This document shows, in pieces, positions 1 through 9,926 of a stretch of DNA of 41,747 nucleotides. The notes under the pieces are model-generated. The model was given only the letters and a program-made list of their open reading frames with translations, was not told the DNA's origin and did not search any database. Every line of letters begins with the position of its first letter. Position 1 is the stretch's first letter. Source of the DNA: Blepharisma japonicum (Eukaryota > Ciliophora > Heterotrichea > Heterotrichida > Blepharismidae); contig CATKHK010000159.1 in assembly GCA_949751835.1 (NCBI GenBank), forward strand, positions 1 to 41,747, in the 5' to 3' direction. Made by a program: the position numbers and the translations under genes.

Positions 1-428
1 TTCATTATTGTAAGCGCTCTCCAAAATAGTTTTACTTTTATCAAAAGCAAAAACAGTCGACCTTGCATTAAATGCAAAAAATTTTCCTTTATTTAAAATA
101 TTAAAAGGGATTTCTGATCAGCTGTCAGTAATAATATCATATTTACTGATAACAGAATGCTTTACCCAAAAATTAATATTGATTATTTAAAAAATGCAAC
201 GGAGTCTATCATCCAATCGCCTTGAAATTCATTTAATTTTCTTCATCTATTTTCAGCTAAATTCAATTGCCAAATTATCATATTTTTATAGTTTTTTAAA
301 GAGGAGGTAATAAAGTATGCGGATTTTTCGTTATAAACTGGAGGCAAACAACAGAATTCTCGTAGAGAGTTAAACTTCTTCTTATTAAATATATGTTTCA
401 GTAACTGTTTTCTCGACATATACATCAA
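1..428 (-). pseudogene. Kelch-like gene remnant, runs off the left edge
   Basis: Read on the minus strand with UGA as Trp, positions 1 to about 165 give a continuous Kelch-blade-like stretch (KYDIITDSWSEIP, with Trp encoded by UGA at 118-120) that continues out of the window. Upstream, 243-428 gives a 61-codon frame containing CLPPVYNEKSAYFITSS, which also looks like a Kelch blade. The two parts lie in different frames, separated by a TAA and at least one frameshift near 170-200, and no GT..AG intron of 15-16 nt joins them. This fits a decayed member of the same family as the genes at 1951-2787 and 3170-4527. The family call is inference from pattern; a short unseen exon structure is the alternative. 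Confidence 0.4.
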
Positions 429-1950
429 AATTCTGAGTTTGGGAGGATTAATGTTAGAGTTGAATAAGGGAAAGAAATGTTTGGGATAGTGTTTTTAGCT
501 ATTCATAGCATTTTATATTTAAGCTAAGCAAAGTTGAAGCATTCTGGTTATTCGGAAACGGTATATATAAAAATTCATCATTTCTTCTATTAATAATAAG
601 CTCGCTGAGTTTTGAAATTTTTATATTCATTTTATTTATTATCAACTTACTCTTTGTGATAGAGTCAATGAGATAATTATGAATTTTATTTATGCTTTAA
701 CTATTTTTTAATCATACTAGACCTATAGTTTCCGTTTTCAATTCAGAGTAAAATGGCATTATTAAAAACTAGTTATATGATTTTCTCCGTAGTTAAATAA
801 CATGAAGAAAATAGAATTGAGCCTAATAAATAATAAATAAATATAAAAATAAAATATATACTACTTAGAAAAAGATAAAAAAATATTTTGGTAAATCTGG
901 AAAACACACAAAAACCAGAAGTAAAAAGTATAAAGTAGCGAATTTTATAGTTTAACAGGGTATGAGTAAAGAAAATATTAAAACAAGCTAAAATTTATGA
1001 AATTAATGATAAAAATATTTTAATAAATTTTGGTAAAGCACATGGGTAATCAAAATTAAATTATTTTGCATAAAAAAGACCAAAAATCTACTTTAAATTT
1101 AACTTCACTAAGTAAATATCATTTAATGGAATTTATTTTCAATCCCACCTCATTCAAATTAAAAATGGACTTTCTACAATATATTTGCATACTAATTTAT
1201 TTGTCAAGTCAATTCAATTAAGCATGCGAGAAAGAAATTTAAAACTCTCAAGTGGCATTTAACAATGGAACCTCAGATTTTTTCTCAATTCGAATTTTAG
1301 CTTATTCTTTAATTCTAGTTGGCTTTATCCTCGAATTAAGTCTCCTCTTTTTGACTATCATTTATTTTAACTTTAATTTTGATATTTAATTTAATTTATT
1401 TTTTTTGATTTTTGATTAATTATGATGCAATAGTGTAAACACAATAATGATTCACTAGCAACACAGCAAAGCTCAATACATGGTATCTTGCTATTTTAAA
1501 CGATATCGTATATCAAAATTAATCCCTATACTATTAGATAACATAATCATAGCGCAGGACATACCGATTATTTACTCTATTAAATCATTAAGTGCTTTGC
1601 TTGCTCATTGTATTTATGATAGGTTTTTCGAATATTGCAAATAAATCCATCTTCAAATTGGATTAAATTGATTTTGCAATTTTATATATCTTTACCTGGC
1701 TCTCTGCTGGTCGATTTTTGGGATTGTGTGGTGAAAATGTCGATTAATAAGATTTTTGTATTATTTTCGAGTGAGAAAAGATGTTGGTTGCAATTTTGTG
1801 ATACCTTTAGCAATTTTTTATTATGCTATAAAATTTTGTTAAACAAATTTCTTGAATTATGACTAGAGAAGCATAAACATGATGCTAATTGTTTTTTCAT
1901 TAGGATTTAAGATTGATTAAGCTTAAATTCTTATAATATTAAAAATCGAA
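429..1950. other. AT-rich spacer
   Basis: About 1.5 kb of very AT-rich DNA. No frame has an ATG start plus family features. A plus-strand frame from 1635 (TTG start) runs through one UGA to about 1911, but its composition looks random and I do not call it a gene. The block at about 1680-1810 is slightly richer in G, like other pseudogenic blocks in this part of the window. Probably intergenic DNA with decayed gene fragments. Confidence 0.5.
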
Positions 1951-2787
1951 TTAAAATAAATCACAGCAAACACTTTTTTGCTTTTTTTGAATTTTTTTAA
2001 CCTTCTTTGCACTTAAATCAAATGAATAATAAATTTTATTTTTCATAGACATATATGTAGCAATAATAACTGAATTTTTGTATGTAATTCATGGTATATT
2101 CGCTCCACTCAAACTAAAGCGTGGGCAAGTAAGTTGGCTTCAGCTATATTCATCTTTAAGCCCACTTTCAAAAATTATGCCTCCGTTTATTACTAAATAA
2201 GCCCTAGAATTCTGAGCAAATATTATTTTATCTTTACTTTCACCTCCTTGAAATTCAAATATTACTGAATAGCTATCAATGCTGATATCATATTGAAATA
2301 TTTCGGAAATTGAAAAAGACGATATTAAAACTGCATTTTTATAAAAAATGCATGCACATCAAGAAATTTTTTTTGGGAATTTACACATTTTACTTCAAAC
2401 GTCTTTAGCCAAATCATACTTATAGGCAAAATCGTTATTAGGTGTCCATCATCCCCCAAAAGCATAAAGAGACCCTTTTCAATAAAAATTCAGAGGTCCT
2501 GGGCAGAGGGATTTTTCTAAATATCTTCTCCTTACACAAAAAGTTTTAGCATCTATTATTCATAAGCAATTATCAGGAGTATGAAAAATAAATTCATCTT
2601 TATATTGAACTAAGCTGATATTATAAGTCGCTTCGTAATTTTTGCTTAGAATTTTTTCAGTAGATTCTTCAATTTCTGCATCAAAAATGTCAATTTGTCA
2701 TTCTTTTGCATTATTGTCAAGTGTAAAAAGATACCTGCTATTGTTTGTGCTGAATTTTCAGTGTTTTTGAGAAGAAAGTTTAACCAT
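1951..2787 (-). CDS. Kelch-like beta-propeller protein (278 aa)
   Basis: Invisible with the standard code, but a continuous 279-codon frame (stop included) once UGA is Trp: ATG at 2785-2787, stop TAA at 1951-1953. Nine Trp are UGA and one is UGG. An in-frame TAA lies two codons upstream of the ATG, supporting this start. Kelch-like signatures recur, for example YAFGGWW near the middle and Tyr-Asp pairs followed about 5 residues later by Trp (KYDLAKDVW). A late blade reads RAYLVINGGIIFESG. Length suits four to five blades without the N-terminal B-box/coiled-coil part seen in the gene at 8607-9926. The next gene upstream is a diverged paralog in the same orientation. Kelch propellers bind other proteins; the partner is unknown. 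Open frame sure; family call fairly sure. Confidence 0.75.
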
Positions 2788-3169
2788 GATTTAAAATTGC
2801 TTCTTAATAGAAAGTTATAGAAAGAAATTCAGAATTTAAAAGGGGATATTATTATTAAATTGATAAAATTTAAATCTTTTGAGTTTATTTAAATTTAATA
2901 GCTATATCATAGGAAAAGTAAGAAAAAAATTCTTTAGAAATAAGAAATGAAAATTTGATTAATTTTATTATTAGTCTCTCTTTAATAATCTATTAAATAT
3001 ATAAAGTTAACAAAAAACCAATAATGAATAGCTATGATAGAGTACTAGAAATTCTTAATTCATTATCAGCATACTATAAATATTGATTTATTTTAACAAG
3101 TATTAAATATAACACTTATTCTTTTATTTTTCCGATTTATTATTATATTGATAATATTTATTTAATTTT
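2788..3169. other. Spacer between two Kelch-like paralogs
   Basis: 382 bp of AT-rich DNA holding the 3' flank of the split paralog and the upstream region of the intact one. No open frame or structured element seen. Confidence 0.6.
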
Positions 3170-4527
3170 TTAAAGTTCGATTTGCTCAATGTTTTTAGTG
3201 CTTAAGTCAAATAAATAAAAAATTTTTTGAAAATGATTTTGCATAAAACAATTTGTTTCAAAATAAACATAATTATTATATGAAATTCATGGAATATGAG
3301 TACCTATTATTTTGATATTTCATTTAAGAGAAAGGAGATTTCATTTATACTCATCTTCAGGTCCACTTTCAAAAACTCCACCTCCATCTATTACTAAATA
3401 TGCTCTAGAATTTCCAACAAATATTACCTCGCATTTTTTTTCACTTCATTCCAAAAATGATATGATTGAATAGCTATCAGCTATGATGTCATAAAGAAAT
3501 ATTTCGGAATGTAAAAAGGACGCTATTAAAATCAAATTTTTTTGTTTTTATTAATTTTTTACTAGCAAGCGCTTTTCGCGCCAAAAAAGAAAGAAAGAAC
3601 CAAGTGAAATTGAAAGTGCTGAAGGTGATGGAGACTCTGTGGGAATTGTTGAGATATGTCCTGCTACTGGTGGCCTATTTCGGAGGCTCGAATAGGTGGT
3701 GCATCAATGGCTGGATCTTGTATTGGAGATTGTGTAGTAGACATGGAGATTCATTTGGAGTTCTTGATGGCGAAGTATTTAAAGTTGGGGTTTTCGAATA
3801 TGAACTGGATGCTTGATTTTTGTCGCGAATTTAATACAACATAGACTGGCAAAGTTTTTAATTGGCCGATTTCGGATGAATATTGTGCGAATCTGTGATT
3901 CAGTTAAAAACTAAAATTAGGAAAGTGATTCAATGAGGATGCGGCAAAAAAATATAAAGAGAAGTTTGAGGATGTTGATACGGAAATTGAAAGGTTTATT
4001 TATCTGATTGTGAAAAAAGAGAGAAATGCTGCTCATGCAGCGATAGATAGGTTTAATAATAATAAAATCAAATTTTTATAGTAAACACATGAGCAGCAGC
4101 AAAGTTTTTTTGAAAAATTACTGATTTTCATTCATTTATCTTGCATTAAATCATATTTATATGCAAAATTATTATTGCCGGCTATGAATCATCCTTCAAA
4201 AGAATAAAAAGTGTTATCTCAATATAAACTAAAAGGCCCAGAGCAGCAATATTTTGGAATATTTCTGTATGAGATATCAAGGGTTTTAGCATTTATTAGT
4301 CATAGTTTTTCACCTCCTCGACTTCTCGCACAAATTAGTTCTCCACTTTTGAATTGAATACTATTTATATCATAATTGGGTCAAAATCCTGCATTAGACT
4401 CATTCGATTTTTGGGTTTCTGCATCAAAAGTGTATACCTGCAAATTATTTAAATCATTATTGAGTGCATAAAGATATCGACTATAATTGAAGCTATATTC
4501 TTGAGAAAGTTGAGGGATTTTTATCAT
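3170..4527 (-). CDS. Kelch-like paralog split by a 536-bp insertion
   Basis: With UGA as Trp the frame opens at the ATG at 4525-4527 and runs to about 4064. A second frame with the same homology runs from about 3541 to the TAA at 3170-3172. Between them lies foreign sequence bounded by 15-bp direct repeats. Leaving out exactly 536 bp (one repeat plus the unique part) leaves 822 nt, 274 codons with the stop, no internal stop, aligned end to end with the intact paralog (shared motifs FAYKYDL, SRAYLVI.GG, FESG..DEY.W). Read without removal, translation enters the insert and stops within about 20 codons. All nine Trp codons are UGA. Either a functional gene whose insert is removed from most copies, or a recently broken gene. 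Confidence 0.75.
3527..3541. repeat. Left 15-bp direct repeat of the insertion
   Basis: TAAAATCAAATTTTT, identical to 4063-4077. One copy belongs to the coding sequence of the interrupted Kelch gene (in the reading strand it covers codons for Asn-Leu-Ile-Leu and neighbours), the other was created by or used in the insertion. Confidence 0.85.
3566..3905 (+). pseudogene. Possible decayed ISXO2/Merlin-type transposase fragment inside the insertion
   Basis: Read with UGA as Trp, pieces in three frames line up in the order of the N-terminal half of ISXO2-like (IS1595/Merlin) transposases. First comes a Cys-containing stretch (VEICPATGG), then an Arg-Trp-Cys piece (NRWCIN). Next is a helix-rich stretch after a Gly-Ser (GSCIGD...) with LEFLMAKYLKLGFSN and DFCREF, then DWQSF. 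The family normally shows a zinc-binding pair, Arg-Trp-x-Cys, Ser...Gly-Ser, a helix-turn-helix-like region and Asp-Trp..Phe. The frames are broken by shifts and by TAG at 3842-3844, and no DDE catalytic core is present. The match is by eye and could be chance. Confidence 0.3.
4063..4077. repeat. Right 15-bp direct repeat of the insertion
   Basis: Identical to 3527-3541. On the outer side it continues straight into the upstream half of the Kelch frame. Confidence 0.85.
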
Positions 4528-4655
4528 TAGTTTTTAATAATATAAAAATTAAATTGATTTTTGTAATAAAAAGAATGAATATTGTAGATTAGCACTTGCA
4601 ATTTCTTCTTCTGATGCACTCAAATTACTCTGCTATCATTATAAAATGGTATTTA

Positions 4656-4814
4656 CTATTTTTCAATAAAGCGCACTTTCGTGCCAAATAGTGGAGCATC
4701 TTCTGGTAACTGAGGTTTCGAGAAGCTTGGGGAACATTTTTGAAGGATTGTGTAGGATTCGAGGTGGCGCAAAGTGATGCACGAATTTTCTATTTTATAC
4801 AATTTGAGATGCTT
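4656..4814 (-). pseudogene. Orphan C-terminal coding fragment (52 codons)
   Basis: A block richer in G and C than its AT-rich surroundings carries a minus-strand frame without ATG, opening after a TAA at 4815-4817 and ending in TAG at 4656-4658. Its end (QLPEDAPLFGTKVRFIEK) looks like real protein, as if the last exon or tail of a longer gene had been left behind. The family is not recognised. It may be the displaced tail of the adjacent pseudogene or a fragment moved by the same activity as the 3527-4062 insertion. Chance is possible for so short a frame. Confidence 0.3.
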
Positions 4815-4837
4815 TTAGTCCTTTTAGTATTAGCTTT

Positions 4838-5935
4838 ATATTATAGTTCATGATTCCAATAGCGATTACAATCTAGTTTAAATTTATTAAAATATTCAAA
4901 CAAACTTTGCATCATAAGTTTTGCCAAACTCTCCTTATAAGAGTAAATAGATATGTAAATTTCTCCTTTATTATATGAACAATATAATTGCTCGTGATAT
5001 AAGAGATTATTGATTTTTCAATTTGTTTTCAATCATATACATTGTCAATTTCACTTTCATAAATATATCCATCTCTACACTCAATTGCACAAAACCTCTC
5101 CACTTTAATCAAAATTGTTGCTCTCTCTCCAAAGTCATATGGAATTATTGAGAAAGAATCAATATCAATAGAATATAGAACAAGATTTCGGGAATAACTT
5201 TATTAAGCATTATACTATGGCAATTGCAGTTAGGTTCAGGCATAGGAACTAATTTAATTCATCTATTTTTCTCCAAATTAAATTTTTCAGATTTAGTTAA
5301 AGCATAACCTCTTGCTAATCCTCCAAAACAGTAGACATTTCTATTGAAATAAATATATCTTTTAGCTGAATTTCTGTCCTCTATTTGCAATATTATTAAA
5401 TCTTTTTTTCATTCCAATTCAATTCTAGAAGTTTAGCTGATGATAGCTTACATGGTGTTCCAGCTGGAAGCAATTTGACTTCATGATTGCTATTAATAAT
5501 AATGGTAATTCTAGAGACTGGGTCATCCCGACCAAAACAGAATAATTCACCATTTGGCAGTTGAGCTATGCATGTAAACTATTTAATGGTTCTGGAGTCT
5601 CCAGCACTTCTATTTCTTCTATTTCTTCTCTTTCATTTTCTGTGTCATAAATAAACAAATTAATCGTGTTTTTATCAAAATCTTTGCCAATAAGATAAAG
5701 AGATGTGATTTTATGGTAAGTGCTGATATATTCTTGATAAGCTTGGTAGAGCTACGGGGTATAATTCTGACTTTCATATATAGAGCAAATTCTCCTAAAA
5801 TCTTTCTCTGCTTCTGGGTCATTGGCCCTACTTAAGATCTCTCATTTTTTAGCTTTTAGTTCTTGAGAAGTTAATACTTCATTAATAGTGTTCGAGCTGG
5901 GAACTAGTATCAAGACTTTTTACGCCAGAATTAAG
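4838..5935 (-). pseudogene. Kelch-like pseudogene with several frameshifts
   Basis: Minus-strand translation with UGA as Trp gives a chain of homologous pieces broken about four times. An N-terminal piece (from about 5910, LKAKKWEILSRANDPEAEKDF) meets TAG near 5753. A first blade (SLYLIGKDFDKNTINLFIYD) shifts near 5575. The next piece (ELFCFGRDDPVSRI) shifts in an A-run near 5405. A canonical Kelch blade follows (VYCFGGLARGYAL...SEKFN) and shifts near 5190. A last blade (CRDGYIYESEIDNVYDW) matches the FESG..DEY.W motif of the intact copies. A 14-nt GT..AG at the 5575 break would restore frame, but heterotrich introns are typically 15-16 nt, so decay is the simpler reading. Sequencing error cannot explain all breaks plus the TAG. 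Confidence 0.65.
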
Positions 5936-6201
5936 TTGGGAAGAAAGCAAGATTTTTAGATATTGAGTTTTGAGTTCCACATTATTTGTGTAATTTGATT
6001 AATTCTTTTCCCAATAAGGCACTTAGAATCCTTAAAATTTTTATTTTAAATCCAGCGAATATAATTTAATTATGTTGATTTAAATAAGCAAAAGCTTTTC
6101 TAAGTTTTCTTCTCAATCTTATAAAATAAAAATATAAAAATATCCAAATTTTCATAATCATAAATCTTATTTAGCCAATAGCCAAATATCATTACCTATA
6201 C

Positions 6202-7482
6202 TTATAGATTTTCTTTACTGGATCTAAGTTTAGCTATAGCAAGCTCCAGTTCATTCTCTGACTGTTCCAGTGCTTCTCTCGCTTCTTCTTGTGTAAACCC
6301 AAGACTAAAAATAATCGCAATCTTCTCTTCTAAATCTTCCATCTCTTTTTTCAAAGCCTGTAAAATCACATGCAGCTTGTCCCCAAACTTACCTCCAAGT
6401 GGAGTGCTAAGTCTCCAAATTCCATTATATCTTCCTTCTTTTTCTGGAATTTGTATAGGAGCTCCAATTTCGATTTCTTCTCCAGGCTTTGCAGAAACCA
6501 CTGCAGTTCTTTCACCTCCTAACTCCCCTTTTGTATGGGTCAATAAGCACCCATCAGGCCACGGGTCGCATCCATCATTTTTGACTCTTCATATTTTGAA
6601 GACTGTTGACCCTGGCTCAAATGTGTCGCATTCTTTCATATTTACATGACTGATAAATTGCATTTTTGGCTTTCTGCATTTCACGAATTTTTTAATATTT
6701 TTTCATGTGTTTTTCATAAAGCAGCATTTGCGAGGTTTTTCTGGCTTAGAACAGCATCATTTTCTGATTGGAAATGAAGGGATTTGGAAAGGTGGAGGAG
6801 GGAGGAGATGAACAGGCGGAGGAGGAAGGGTTTGGACTGGCGGAGGAGGGAGAGTTTGGACTGGTGGAGGAGGCAAGGTTTGAGTTTGTGGAGCAGGAAG
6901 TTGAGCTTTTATAAAAGAGACAGGATTTTCTAACGATTTCAGCTTTAAAAAAGGATGAGGGTGTTTAAGAGTGTCCTCACAAAGCCCACAATAATCCAAA
7001 TCACTACAAACTGTACAGTGATATCTAGCCCCAATAATCGGAGATTTCCCACATCCTCCACAAGTGTAATTTTCCCATATCGTTCCTTCAGAAGTTTTGT
7101 ACCCCATTGTCTTCTCAAGCTCAGTTCTGACAATATCCTTGACATACCCATTCCACTTATCGTCAAAAACCCAGTCAAACTCTGATTTTGCTATTATTTG
7201 AGGGATTTCTTCAACAGATTCTTTAGGAGGAATTTCTTCATCTAAAATAAGTTTAAAGCTAGGTAACTTTAGCCTCGCAACCATATTGTAAGCGTCTTGA
7301 AGTTCCTGATCACAAGAAATGGTGATCATATCATTTTCATCATCTCGGTACCGATATCTGAAATTGGCATGACCATAGAGCTTGGTGATTTCTTGTCGAA
7401 GATCTTCTATTGTGTGTGGGATTCTTTTTAGTTTTCTGATTTGATCTTTGTAAGAGATCTTTAGGGGTGTGTTCAGACTCAT
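6202..7482 (-). CDS. NBR1: NBR1-like selective autophagy receptor (426 aa)
   Basis: One continuous frame with UGA as Trp (UGA at residues 242, 260 and 298). Order: PB1 domain (residues 6-82) with the acidic loop YRDDENDMITISCDQEL; ZZ zinc finger (about 139-176; CGGC, CTVC, CGLC, then His-x-His); a Pro-rich linker with repeated TLPPPPVQ; FW domain (about 275-380); C-terminal UBA (about 385-422, SLGFTQEEAREAL). In the FW domain Trp298 (UGA), Trp308 and Trp356 match conserved tryptophans, while the last is His (KLHVIL). FDWV at 102-105 after an acidic residue is a candidate Atg8-binding LIR. By family knowledge NBR1 oligomerises through PB1, binds ubiquitin through UBA and links cargo to Atg8 on the phagophore. 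Domain order makes the assignment strong. Confidence 0.93.
6797..6905 (-). repeat. 24-nt minisatellite encoding TLPPPPVQ repeats
   Basis: Three to four tandem 24-nt units inside the NBR1-like gene encode the proline-rich linker between the ZZ and FW domains (residues about 202-233). The first copies are nearly identical in DNA; the last (HLLPPPPFQ) has diverged. Copy number is likely to vary between strains. Confidence 0.8.
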
Positions 7483-8606
7483 TAGTCCTTGAACAGAAAT
7501 TTATTATGAAAATGTCAGAATAAATAGAAGTGGTGAGTTAGATTTACTTACAATTAGAAATAAAGGAAGTTGATGGATTTTAAATAACTTTTTTTTAGAT
7601 TTTGGGACAAAAGATAAACATTGAAACAAAAATTTAAATAATATCACACAAATAATCTAAAAATCATGAAAATTTTAATTTTAAAATGTGCTATAAACAT
7701 CTCTCATTATATTAATAAGGGAAATTAGAGATTACTCTTTTCATTAATTTAAGAAGAAATAGTCATTTATCCTTTAGCTTTATAGCAAATTTTCATTATC
7801 TATGAAAGTGCAATTCATGTTAGTATCAAAATCTTGTTATACAACAGTGCTAAGGAGAAATTTAAAATTGCAAAAGCCTCATTTTTGATGGCAAGAAATT
7901 AGAATTTATTCTTGATAGGGAAAAAATGTTTTGTTAAGAAATAAATATTATGCGGATCAAGTACTTTATCTAAAATTTAACATAGAATTTCGCTTGTATA
8001 TAAAATCATTGGCTTAATAATAATTAACAATATTAAACTAAACTTGATAAATATTAGCTCATTCAAAATTCTGATTAAATGTGTAATTGTTAATTTACCA
8101 ATAAAATTAATCTTTTAAACTAGATTTAAAGATTTAATGCCATTAGTTTAAGTATTGATTATCACTAGTTATATAAAAAACACTTATAAAATTGTTGAAT
8201 AATGAAGGGGTTATTTCTTTAATCGATAATTATAAAATGGCATAATTCTGAAGATAATGATCTACCCATTAGCACAACTCTTTTTTGAGGTTTGGTTTTA
8301 CAGAAGAGATCTCTTTTGACTGATGTGTAAAGCAACAGGAGTAGAGGCGTTTGGGCTCTAGTCAACGAATTAAAAATTTTTTGATCGCTCTGTGAGAGGA
8401 AAACATGTCTTGTAATAATATTAAAGGAAATTTTTTTTATAGGCTTAAATTTTAAAGGAGATAAAAGTTCACAACTATAAAAGTGAAATATAGGAAATAA
8501 ATTTAATTTATTCATGTAATAGATTTAAAATTATTTTTATTTTCTTACTATGATCATCATTTTTTAAACTGTTTCATTGATTTTCGAGATTAATCTTTTA
8601 AAATTA
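7483..8606. other. AT-rich spacer
   Basis: 1.1 kb between two minus-strand genes. A 98-codon minus-strand frame at 8219-8515 (ATG at 8513-8515, TAA end) is hydrophobic and Ser/Leu-rich. It has no recognisable motif and sits just 3' of a gene with a shortened Kelch part, so it may be a decayed tail. I see no other signal. Confidence 0.5.
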
Positions 8607-9926
8607 TTATGCAATGCCTTTAGCCTCTATTAATATGCAAAGTTTTTTATACCCTTCTAATTCATCAGACAGCGCCAGCATACATTTTTCAAGTACGTAT
8701 AAATTCATACAAAAAGGCATCTCTCTATATGGCTTATATCAATTTGTCAAAGACTCTGTTCGTAGTGAAAATTGCATTTTTGTTTCAGAATTCGCAAAAG
8801 TTAGCTTTAATTTTATTCTTTCTGTCTCTAAATCATAAAAATGCACATAAAACCCTTTGTTATCGCAAAAAGATTTCATGATAATCGAAACCCCAGAAGC
8901 CAACTTTAGAATTCATATATCTCACTCACAGATTTTTCAGACCTTGGCATTTCAGAATTTTATTGTTCCTTCTTTTGGAACTAAGCATTCTTTGCATCGG
9001 TGATAAATCTTTAAGTGGTCAATAAGATCTCCTCCAGGCCACTCACAGTCATCAAAAAGGCAATTAGTGATTGGATCATACTCTTCTTTGTCGTTTTTAG
9101 AAAAATATTTTTTAATAAAACTTGGACTATGTGGATCATCTAGGAATCTAGCTAAAAATAGATTAGCTTGCATAAGTGCTTCGATTTGGTATTTTTTTTG
9201 TTTTTTTTTGTTTTGGATGTGTTTTATGGCTTTTTCAAGCTGGGTAATTTTATTTTCATTTGCGATAAAATTCTTTTGCATAGTGTTGTTAGAATAATCA
9301 CCGGATTGGAGTATATCACTAATTATATGCTCTTTTTCTGATATGGCTGCTTGATAAGTGCTTATAGATTCATTAAGATCTTTCTCCAATTTTTCTGTTT
9401 TAGATTTTTCATAAAACAATAACAATCTCAATTCATCAAGCTCATTATATTGTTTACTAATTATTTTATTTGCGGGGTTTAATACATCATCAAGGCAAGC
9501 CCAAGATTTTATTTGGTCTAAATAACTAAATGCTTTTATTTGCAAATTTTCAAATTTGTCTTCTGAAACAACCTTATTTGATAAAATTTGTCTTAATGAA
9601 ACAAGTAAATCATTCTCTAGATGATTTATATTTTCAAGGTATTCATATACTCATTTATTTATAACTTTAAATTTGTTTGAAGCATTTAGCAGGGCAAAAT
9701 TCTTAATTTTTCCTAACTTTTTCGATATTGAGTTAAAGAGTATTTTCATTCGTTTCCTAATCTCTGATTGAGCATCAATAAAAGCTTGTTGATATCTGTG
9801 ATCAATAGCGGGATAGCGCGTGATATGGTCTTTTATATGATAATTACAAAAATAAAGCTCATCTGTGTCACAATAGCAAGCATAAATCACTGGAATTCCA
9901 CATCCTACATATGAACATATTGACAT
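8607..9926 (-). CDS. B-box zinc finger / coiled-coil protein with a shortened Kelch-like end (439 aa)
   Basis: Continuous from the ATG at 9924-9926 to the TAA at 8607-8609 when UGA is Trp; standard reading breaks it at 9651-9653 and 8952-8954. The N-terminus is B-box-like: Cys4, Cys9, Cys17, Cys19, Cys27, His30, then His34 and His43. A long coiled coil follows (about residues 95-290, rich in Lys/Glu/Leu). Then comes a second Cys/His cluster (NCLFDDCEW..., HLKIYHRCKEC) of C2H2 type. The C-terminal ~110 residues begin like the first Kelch blade of the neighbouring family (NKGFYVHFYDLETE) but stop early at GIA. Perhaps a TRIM/Kelch-like adaptor, without a RING. It may have lost most of its propeller by a frameshift. 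Confidence 0.75.

Larger units (their letters stand above)
3527..4062. mobile_element. IES-like or transposon-derived insertion (536 bp)
   Basis: The insert is flanked by perfect 15-bp direct repeats starting with TA (TAAAATCAAATTTTT at 3527-3541 and 4063-4077). It interrupts a Kelch-like frame that is restored exactly when one repeat plus the interior is removed. The interior is clearly richer in G and C than its surroundings. I see no strong terminal inverted repeats. Ciliate internal eliminated sequences are bounded by short direct repeats, often with TA, and are cut out when the macronucleus forms; a retained copy would look like this. A classical DNA transposon with a 15-bp target duplication would too, but that is long for most DNA transposons. 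Confidence 0.65.

Noticed and set aside
1635-1911. Candidate small gene on the plus strand
   Set aside because: Starts at TTG, has spacer-like composition and no motif.
3604-3844. The two overlapping plus-strand frames in the insertion as functional genes
   Set aside because: Each carries only part of the transposase-like pattern, in different frames, and both end early; they are best seen as pieces of one decayed gene.
5560-5590. A 14-nt GT..AG sequence as a mini-intron in the Kelch pseudogene
   Set aside because: It restores one break only; at least three other breaks and a TAG remain, and heterotrich introns are typically 15-16 nt.
6377-7185. Plus-strand frames opposite the NBR1-like gene
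   Set aside because: They are shadows of a gene with full domain architecture on the minus strand.
8614-8838. Plus-strand 74-residue frame
   Set aside because: Lies within the minus-strand B-box gene once UGA is read as Trp; no features of its own.
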